From positions 6,475,501 to 6,539,500 of the forward strand of contig NC_059084.1 in NCBI RefSeq assembly GCF_020497125.1: a stretch of 64,000 bases of DNA, in the 5' to 3' direction. Position 1 is the first letter of the stretch. The number at the start of each line of letters is the position of its first letter. Made by a program: the position numbers and the translations under genes. Below, piece by piece: positions 57,176-64,000 of the stretch. Origin of the DNA: Mauremys mutica. Lineage: Eukaryota > Chordata > Testudines > Geoemydidae. The notes beneath the pieces were generated by a model. That model worked only from the letters and a program-made list of their open reading frames with translations. It had not been told where the DNA came from and ran no database searches.

Positions 57176-57642
57176 CTTTGATACAAATGATCATTCTTTA
57201 TTTATTTTGTCTTAAAAATGTAGGTGGGGCTGTCAATGCAGTGGATGAGATGGGCGTGCAAAGAAAATGAAATTTTTGTATCCAATATGAACTTGCAAAA
57301 TATAACGGCAGCAACAAATAGTGTGTGCTCATCCAGCTTTCTTCTTTCCTATAAGGATGTGTCATGACTTGGTGAAATCTCTGTGGCAAGCTGTATACGA
57401 TTCAAAAGCTTTTCTCTGGGGTTTGAAAGGGAGATAGTGATCTGATGGGTGTTTTCTTTGTGCTGCATTGTATTAAAGAAGCCAGTGAAACTATACTTTA
57501 TAATCTATATGGGGCATCTGATTCAGCATGCAAAGGCCCTGTATTTGCATACGAGAATGGATATTTGTACCCTTTTGCAGGTGGGGTGGGGGGCAGGTAG
57601 GAATATGTATTGTGCATGCAATGGTGGAGTTTTTATAAGCAC
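57176..57642. other. Unrecognised non-coding sequence
   Basis: Nothing recognised. Confidence 0.35.
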
Positions 57643-57650
57643 AAACAGAT

Positions 57651-57773
57651 TAGGGTGACCAGATGTCCTGATTTTATAGGGACAGTCCTGATATTCAGGG
57701 CTTTTTCTTATATAGGTGCCTATTACCCCCCACCCCCATCCCAATTTTTCACATATGCTATCTGGTCACCCTG
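57651..57773 (+). mobile_element. Small hAT element, copy 3, 8-bp duplication AAACAGAT
   Basis: 123 bp, ends TAGGGTGACCAG and CTGGTCACCCTG. Perfect 8-bp flanks AAACAGAT (57643-57650 and 57774-57781). Interior nearly the same as copy 2. Confidence 0.94.
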
Positions 57774-57917
57774 AAACAGATGCACCTGCAAGTTTTTTCA
57801 GGCGCAATCTAAGGCCACTTGCTAGTTCAGGCACATCAAAGCCTCCAGATTCTGAAATCTCACTTCAAGTCCCCCTTCCCTCAGCAAAAAATGCTTTTAA
57901 CAACTTTTCTAGATTCC

Positions 57918-58447
57918 ATAAGAACATAAGAATGTCCCTACTGGGTCAAACCAAAGGTCCATCTAGCCCAGTATCCTGTCTAACGACAGTGGCCAGTGCC
58001 AGGTGTCCCAGAAGTAATGAACAGAACAGGTAATCATCAAGTGATCCATCTTCTGTGGCTCATTCCCAGCTTCTGGCAAACAGCGGCTAGGGACACCATT
58101 CCTGCCCATCCTGGCTAATAGCCATTGATGGACGTATCCTCCATGAATTTATCTAGTTCTTTTTTTAACCCTGTTATGGTCTTGGCCTTCACAACATCCT
58201 CTGGCAAGGAGTTCCACAGGTTGACTGTGCATTGTATGAAAAAATACTTCCTTTTATTTGTTTTAAACCTCCTGCCTATTAATTTCATTTGGTGACCCCT
58301 AGTTCTTGCGTTATGAGAAGTGGTAAACAACACTTCCTTATTTACTTTCTCCACACCAATCATGATTTTATAGACCTCAGTCATATCTCCCCTTAGCCGT
58401 CTCTTTTCCAAGCTGAAAAGTCCCAGTCTTATTAATCTCTCCTCATA
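57918..58447 (-). mobile_element. 5'-truncated CR1 LINE, antisense
   Basis: Tail CATAAGAACATAAGAATG, then the 3' UTR and about 330 bases of ORF2 on the minus strand. It stops abruptly at CTCCTCATA (58447) where unrelated sequence begins. Confidence 0.92.
58115..58411 (-). pseudogene. CR1 ORF2 C-terminal fragment
   Basis: A 98-codon frame: [16 protein letters not shown], then [17 protein letters not shown], then [17 protein letters not shown], then SINGY and stop. It aligns with the C-terminus of the 2.1-kb copy over its full length. Only the extreme C-terminus remains, so it cannot function. Confidence 0.85.
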
Positions 58448-58483
58448 GAGAGATTAAACATATATGTTTAAATCTAGAAAAGT

Positions 58484-58513
58484 TGTTACAAGCATATATT
58501 TATATATATATTT
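58484..58513. repeat. AT dinucleotide-rich tract
   Basis: ATATATTTATATATATATTT. Confidence 0.85.
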
Positions 58514-58694
58514 TCTTCATTCATTCCTTCTGCTGCTAGCAAATACCAGGAGCTTTTAGTCAAAAATGCCTTTCTCCACACACATACACTGACTCTTCCC
58601 TCCAAAATCCTTTTTCAACTAAAATGTTCTTTAAAATTAAAAGTACTTGATTTCTCTTTCTGTTTGATGTTGTCATTATGAAGTTACCTACTTA

Positions 58695-58989
58695 GGGCTG
58701 GTCTACACTATGGGGGATAATCGATCTAAGATACGCAACTTCAGCTACGTGAATAACGTAGCTGAAGTCGAAGTATCTTATATCGAATTACCTACCATCC
58801 TCACGGCGCGGGATCGATGTCTGAGGCTCCCCATGTCGACTCCGCTACCGCTGTTCGGGTTGATGGAGTTCCGGAGTCGACAGGAGCGCGTTTGGGGATC
58901 GATATATCGCGTCTAGATGAGACGCGATATATCGATCCCCGAGAAATCGATTGCTACCCGCCGATATGGCGGGTAGTGAAGACGTACCC
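58695..58989. mobile_element. Harbinger-like foldback element with TTA duplication
   Basis: Left end GGGCTGGTCTACACTATGGG; right end reversed GGGTACGTCTTCACTACCCG. TTA on both sides (58692-58694 and 58990-58992). It contains three good hairpins: ACTTCAGCTACGT/ACGTAGCTGAAGT; GGGGATCGATATATCGCGTC with its complement; and ACCCGCC/GGCGGGT. CpG-rich with few decayed sites, so young or selectively unmethylated. No ORF of transposase type. Confidence 0.9.
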
Positions 58990-61124
58990 TTACATGTCAG
59001 GAAGAAACTGCCGTAGAAGGCAAAGGCGTGCTGGTAAAAAGAGGATGGTCCTGAGATTAGTGGAAGGCTTGATCTAGGCTGAACCCCTCCATGGCCAGTT
59101 GGAACACGACGAGTAATATGTGATCTTCCACGCCATGGGTAGGTGCTGTAGAGGGCCATCATGATTGCAATATCAATGAGAAGACATCCCTCCTGTGCCC
59201 ACAATGGTTTGCTTCACATAAATTATCAAAATTGAGAGTTAGGAAGAATTCCTACAAACGGGAGCTGAGAAATCTTTTTTAAAAACGAATAAACTAGGCT
59301 ATTTCCTTGCTGCTCTTCAAATCCAAGATTTATTTCCAATGGTTCACTTTCAAGCAACAGTTTGTCAAAGGGATGTTTAGCAACAAATTGCCAATTTAGC
59401 TCAGCCTTTGAGTACTGGAAAACACTGACACTAGCAGTTCTAAAGTCTTACGTAGACATGTTTGATGTAATCTAGCTAGTCCATAGAATGATCTTCCCAG
59501 GAAGTATGTGGATCATTCATGACTTTTAAAAGAAACAAAAGCTGGAGCCTGAAGTGCCGGCTATAAAATCCTGTCAGTGATTCAGTACACCAAGTGCTAA
59601 ATTTTTGCATCATTGAATAACTAGCATTCCCATTTATTTTAGTGACGTACTTTGTGTAGACTAGTACAGTAACAGTGACTAACAGATTTGTACAGAGCCT
59701 TCCATTTAGGGATCCAAACGTATTCAGCAGAGTTAATTGATTGAAAACTCAGGCTGAATCCTGCATGACTTCCTAAAGCAAGCTGGTCCCACTGATTTTT
59801 GCGCAGGTAAGATGAGTAGGACTTATCCAGTTATAGACCAGCTGTCCTTTTACCCATCACTGAAATGGCATCACCTCAGACACAGAAGGCCACAGCTGTT
59901 AAACTGCACTACTGCGCTGTAAAGCAGTTCATGACAGGAAGTAAAAGAAGTATACGGCATACAGTTGGAAGAACAAGGAACATTTAGACAAGCAGAATGT
60001 AATTACTAATTGTGATTGAACCATGATACTAGGACTAGTAAACTCTTTTTAAAATTGATTGGGTTTCTACATCTGCACCAAAGCAAACCACCCCCCAGCA
60101 CCATTTTGGGGCTATTGCTTCTGTTCTCACCCAGAAGGAAGGGTGCCTTTTACTAAGCCACGAGAGCCACTCGGTTTTTTCCCACCTTGGTCTTCCATCC
60201 AAGTTCTAACCACTTATGGTCCTCCTTAGCTTATGAGACCTGACAAGTTCAGAATCTGAATGATTTTTACAACTGATTCCAAATTTGTTCTCCCCACTAA
60301 ATTGGGAAATTAGGACTTTGGGGACTTCTCAGTTATGTTTTTCAAACAAGTACTTGTGCAGAAGGGCTGCCTGCTAAACTCTACTTTGATTTTTGCTGCG
60401 GTTTCTCTTTCCCCCTCATTTGTCTCTAATACCCTGCAAAACAAGGCTATTGTTTAGCATATATTCCTTTCTCTTTCTATAAGCTTTTGAAGGTTAATGA
60501 TCCCAGGTAACTGTTCCCTTTCCACCCACAATTCACTTCCTATCAAGATCTGTGCCTTGTTTTAATTTTTTTTAAAATGAGACATCTTGTTTATTTCCCC
60601 CCCACCCCACCCCTTGCTTTTCTCCCCCCTTACTGCAGCTGCTTCTCCTGCTGGTGCTATGTTCCTGGTTGCCAGAGAAATATTTTTCTTCCACTTCTTT
60701 GTAATTTATTGATTTTTCCCCCTTATGGGCTCAAACCCTTTTGAGTCTACCAAATAAGGCAGTAGGCATTAATAAACATACTGTATAATGTAGATTTAAA
60801 TTAAAATAATTAGGGCAAGCTCATGTCAAACACAATTATTTAGAAAGTGAAAAGACCTGTAATACAGAACATAAGATCACAAAATTACCTAATCTAATTT
60901 ATCTACGTATCTGTCCTCTCTTCCCACACTTTAATACATTTCTTCTCAGAGCACATTTGAAAGATTCTAAATTCCACAGGGTTCTACAGCTTGGAATCCT
61001 CGTTGTTCACCCTCCTCATCTGCTAGCTGCAGAGAAGGATTGTTATTTTATTCATTTATTGGGCCAGTTCTCTGCCTCCTGTATTCAAACTCATAGGAGG
61101 AAGCTAACAAGAATGAAAACCCCA
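58990..61124. other. Repeat-poor non-coding sequence
   Basis: Nothing recognised besides a C-rich run at 60596-60612. No exon supported. Confidence 0.4.
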
Positions 61125-61202
61125 CGAGGCTCCATTTGCAGAACACCCTCAGCTCCCTTGACTTCATCTGGGTGCTCAACACTTACGAAAATCAGGCCCT
61201 TT
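61125..61202. repeat. Half of a foldback repeat
   Basis: CCTCAGCTCCCTTGACTTCA, TCTGGGTGCTCAACACTTAC, GAAAATCAGGCCC. Same family as 48.4 kb. Confidence 0.55.
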
Positions 61203-61514
61203 GTTTATTATTGATTATGTTTTTCACTTTGGGGTGTGAATTTAGATGTGGAACTGGAAGTGCTAGCTACAGGAAAAGGCGATGCAAAGGTTTCCACGCA
61301 TAGCTCTGACTGCACACTTCAAACCCACCTTGCAAAGTCCCACTTTTCTCCCTGCTATTTCAGCTCTCAGCCTCTTGACATAGAGTTTCCTAATTATTTA
61401 TGTGATGGCAGTGATTGTGGGATGGGAGTGGTATAGATAAATGCCCAGTAAGCATTAGGATGAAGCCACTAAACAAACAATGATAAGCTCCTGGGGGTCA
61501 TGACCTACTTTTTG

Positions 61515-61575
61515 TTCCAGCTGTGTACAGCACCTATGGCGTCTTGGTCCATGACTGGGGCTCTGAAGTGCTACC
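61515..61575 (+). repeat. Ancient LINE-end-like fragment
   Basis: CAGCTGTGTACAGCACCTAT, GGCGTCTTGGTCCATGACTG, GGGCTCTGAAGTGCTACC. It is cut at its 3' end by the CR1 insertion. Confidence 0.6.
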
Positions 61576-62033
61576 AGAATTTGGCATTGGTGAGGCCTCA
61601 TCTGGAGTACTGTGTCCAGTTTTGGGCCCCACACTACAAGAAGGATGTGGAAAAATTGAAAAGAGTCCAGTGGAGGGCAACAAAAATGATTAGGGGGCTG
61701 CAGCACATGACTTATGAGGAGAGGCTGAGGGAACTGGGATTATTTAGTCTGCAGAAGAGAAGAAAGAGGAGGGATTTGATAGCTGCTTTCAATTACCTGA
61801 AAGAGGGTTCCAAAGAGGATGGAGCTAGACTGTTCTCAGTGGTGGCAGATGACAGAACAAGAAGCAATGGTCTCAAGTTGCAGTGGGGGAGGTTTAGGTT
61901 GGATATTAGGAAAAACTTTTTCTCTAGGAGGGTGGTGAAGCACTGGAATGGGTTCCCTAGGGAGGTGGTGGAATCTCCTTCCTTAGAGGTTTTTAAGGCC
62001 CGGCTTGACAAAGCCCTGGCTGGGATGATTTAG
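61576..62033 (+). pseudogene. CR1 ORF2 C-terminal fragment
   Basis: About 150 uninterrupted codons: [19 protein letters not shown], then [25 protein letters not shown], then [48 protein letters not shown], and stop after LAGMI. It belongs to another CR1 subfamily than the 2.1-kb copy. The upstream open frame from 61500 is fortuitous extension into an older repeat. RT catalytic residues are absent. Confidence 0.85.
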
Positions 62034-62110
62034 TTGGGGATTGGTCCTGCTTTGAGCAGGGGGTTGGACTAGATGACCTCCTGAGGTCCCTTCCAACCCT
62101 GATATTCCAC
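61576..62110 (+). mobile_element. CR1 LINE 3' part, well preserved
   Basis: Sense orientation, 5'-truncated. The coding part (to 62033) is followed by a short 3' UTR GGGGATTGGTCCTGCTTTGA, GCAGGGGGTTGGACTAGATG, ACCTCCTGAGGTCCCTTCCA, ACCCTGATATTC. That 3' end is the one shared by turtle tRNA-derived SINEs, which are thought to use CR1 machinery (established for turtle CR1). Low divergence suggests a younger copy than the others here. Confidence 0.92.
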
Positions 62111-62212
62111 TGCATGCATCCGATGAAGTGAGTTTTAGCCCACAAAAGCTTATGCTCAAATAAATTTGTTAGTCTCTAATGTGCCACAAGTACTCCTCAT
62201 TCTTTTTTCTAT
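62111..62212 (+). mobile_element. Penelope-like end with hammerhead-like core
   Basis: Directly after the CR1 end: core CCGATGA (62120-62126), stem II GTGAGT/GCCCAC with one mismatch, AAAA in place of GAAA, helix III GC-TTAT-GC, cleavage base C retained (62157), then AAATAAATTTGTTAGTCTCT, AATGTGCCACAAGTACTCCT. Two core positions are changed. Confidence 0.68.
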
Positions 62213-62239
62213 GGTGCACAATAGCAATAATTAAAAATA

Positions 62240-62490
62240 ACTAGCAATCGCTACAACTGGTTTGAAAAAAATTAAAAATTTCAACTCAATTGTTTATGAA
62301 AAATGTTAAATAGTCACCAAAAATCCCAAAATTTTCCACCGACATTTATTTCATTTTTCAAATTAAATTTTTCAAAAAAATTGAAATTCAGAATTTCTAC
62401 AGTTTTTTTTATAAATGTTTCAAATATGGACCAAATAACCTGCCATTTTCATGAAAATTTCACCTTGTTTTTCATTCAACTCTAGCACTC
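62240..62490. repeat. AT-rich inverted repeat ending in CAACTCTAG
   Basis: AAATTAAAAATTTCAACTC, AAAAATCCCAAAATTTTCCA, TTTTTCAAATTAAATTTTTC, CATTCAACTCTAGCAC. Related to 18290-18575. Confidence 0.5.
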
Positions 62491-62849
62491 ACTTCCAGGC
62501 AGGATTTGAATGCAGGTCTTCAGCGATGGAAAGATGTGCACTTCAGGTCATCAATATATATATTAGTTTTTAAAAGAATACTATCAACAATCTGTTTGGC
62601 TCTCCCAAAGGTTTTCTTCATGTAAGATCATGTTTCATCAATAGCACACTGTCCATTTATACAATGTGCAAAATTAAAATTGGACCAGTGACTGGCCCAC
62701 CAGGGATTGAATCAGGGATCTTCAGCGCTAAACACAGGAACTGCTCTGGCTTCAGCTAAAGAACAATGGCTTCTTAGCTTGGACTGGAACTCATATTCTC
62801 TGTGGATGAGGTACAGAGGGGACCTGTGACCTGGCTTCCCTATAAACAA

Positions 62850-63130
62850 CAGAGAATCACAGAAATATAGGGTTGGAAGGAACCTCAAGAAGTCATCAAG
62901 TCCAGCCCCCTGTGCTGAGGCAAGACCAAGTAAACCTAGACCATTCCTGACAGGTGTTTGTCCAACCTGTTCTTAAAAGCCTCCAATGATGGACATTCCA
63001 CAACCTCCCTTGAAGCCTATTCCAGAACTTAACTACCCTAATAGTTAGAATGTTTTTCCTAATATCTAACCTAAGTCTCTCTTGCTGCAGATTAAGCCCA
63101 TTATTTCTAGTCCTGCCTTCAACTGAGGGA
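62850..63130 (-). mobile_element. 5'-truncated CR1 LINE, antisense
   Basis: GAGAATCACAGAAATATAGG, GTTGGAAGGAACCTCAAGAA, GTCATCAAGTCCAGCCCCCT, TTCTTAAAAGCCTCCAATGA, CTCTTGCTGCAGATTAAGCC. It belongs to the GGTTGGAAGGGACCT-type CR1 group. Confidence 0.9.
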
Positions 63131-63680
63131 TTTAGACTGAAGGATATTAAAGCTCTCACAGCCCAAACTTATTTGCTTCTTCATAGTCAATAGGCAATCG
63201 CACATGACAACAAAGTACTGCATTTCGCCTACAGGGCCATATAGCCTTTTTCTTTAATATGTCGGCACTGAAAAAGAAAGTTCTGCAAGTTGTGCAAATC
63301 ATTATTGGTCAAACTAAAATTTCGCTGTAGCGTGAAATGTGAAGTGGCAACGTAGATGCAACTAATGGAGTTATTGTGGTCCTAAAAGTAACTCTTAGTG
63401 CACTTTAAAAGGATTTTTCTTCACATATTTTTTCACTGTCTTCCAGGGATATTTTGTATTGCTTGTCTTTTATTCTCCATCTGAAATTGTTGTTAATCAT
63501 TAGGAACCAGGACTTCCAGGCATATAAAAGCATACTTACCCAAGTAATGAACAGATTATTTCAGGTGAGACTAATACATGGCTCTCTGTGGCCTTGTGTG
63601 CACTCTGCAATAGAATACTCTGGAAAAGAATTCACAGATGCACTCTGTCTCCACCATCTGCAAGAAAAAGCAGTTAGCCA
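63131..63680. other. Unrecognised non-coding sequence
   Basis: Nothing recognised. Confidence 0.35.
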
Positions 63681-63681
63681 A

Positions 63682-63706
63682 ATGTGTGTGTGTGTGGGGG
63701 GGGGGG
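63682..63706. repeat. (GT)n(G)n tract
   Basis: TGTGTGTGTGTGTG followed by eleven G. Confidence 0.9.
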
Positions 63707-63842
63707 TTTAACCTCAAAAATGGTTCAATTCAATTTTGGATGAATTTTCTTGCTTCATCTAAACTGATTGTTCTTCCCATCCCTCAGCTGAGCCGCATTA
63801 ACACATAGGCTGAGATTTTCAAATCCACATAGGGCTTGATTT

Positions 63843-63844
<2 letters not shown>

Positions 63845-63890
<46 letters not shown>
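63845..63890. repeat. (CA)n microsatellite
   Basis: About 21 CA units, then CGCACCCGCCCACCC. Confidence 0.95.
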
Positions 63891-63891
<1 letters not shown>

Positions 63892-64000
63892 CCGCCCACC
63901 CAAAGAGGTGGCAGGAGGTCACAACAATCACTCTGCCCCTCCCATATTGCTAAATGGGTGACGTGTCCTGGGATTCCCTCAAGATGAGAAAGGGTTCCCA

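Noticed and set aside
61500..61575. Start of a true protein at 61500
   Set aside because: The upstream part of the open frame is an older LINE-end repeat; CR1 coding sequence only begins near 61576.

Overview
The window looks like vertebrate nuclear DNA, most probably from a turtle; a crocodilian is less likely. It is AT-leaning, poor in CpG outside a few young transposons, and rich in CR1 LINE copies. It also carries short DNA-transposon relics of kinds I associate with turtles: small hAT elements starting TAGGGTGACCAG, foldback elements starting GGTCTACACT, and a CACCTCTACCCC element with TA flanks. MIR-type SINE copies are old and numerous. I found no bacterial-style operon, rRNA, tRNA or CRISPR array. 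No complete protein-coding host gene can be supported. The window reads as intergenic or large-intron DNA.

Layout. 1-6 kb: mostly unrecognised sequence with a 5'-truncated CR1 at 1.9-2.7 kb. 5.9-9.5 kb: foldback DNA elements, one with a second GC-rich hairpin element nested in it. 10-13.6 kb: AT-rich and repeat-poor, after a small hAT copy at 10.1 kb. 13.6-13.9 kb: an inverted pair of Penelope-like ends inside a 12-bp direct repeat. 14-24 kb: sparse old repeats (MIR, ancient LINE ends, foldback copies, microsatellites). 24-27 kb: CR1 fragments, including an internally deleted copy. 28-36 kb: MIR copies and foldback repeats. 36-38.7 kb: AT-rich. 38.8-41.7 kb: the densest nesting (MIR split by CR1, Penelope-like end, hAT inside a Harbinger-like element, MIR inside a foldback repeat, mariner-like element). 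41.7-44.4 kb: almost repeat-free, with a CpG-retaining island and the only candidate host exon, at 43482-43714 on the minus strand. 44.4-64 kb: mixed repeats, including a 1.27-kb hAT relic, two more small hAT copies with perfect 8-bp target duplications, (TAGA)n tracts, a well-preserved Harbinger-like element at 58.7 kb and a well-preserved CR1 3' half at 61.6-62.1 kb.

Best signals. (1) Four loci with a Penelope-like end (13.8, 39.3, 53.5 and 62.1 kb) carry the layout of a hammerhead ribozyme core, each with at least one damaged core position. A fifth locus at 48.1 kb, from a related repeat, keeps only the first core box. (2) The candidate exon has an open frame, a good splice-donor-like end and CpG retention nearby, but I cannot assign it to a gene. 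(3) Several nested insertions have readable target duplications and give a relative order of transposon activity. I see no previously undescribed multi-gene system. Coordinates of repeat edges are by eye and may be off by several bases unless a target duplication is given.
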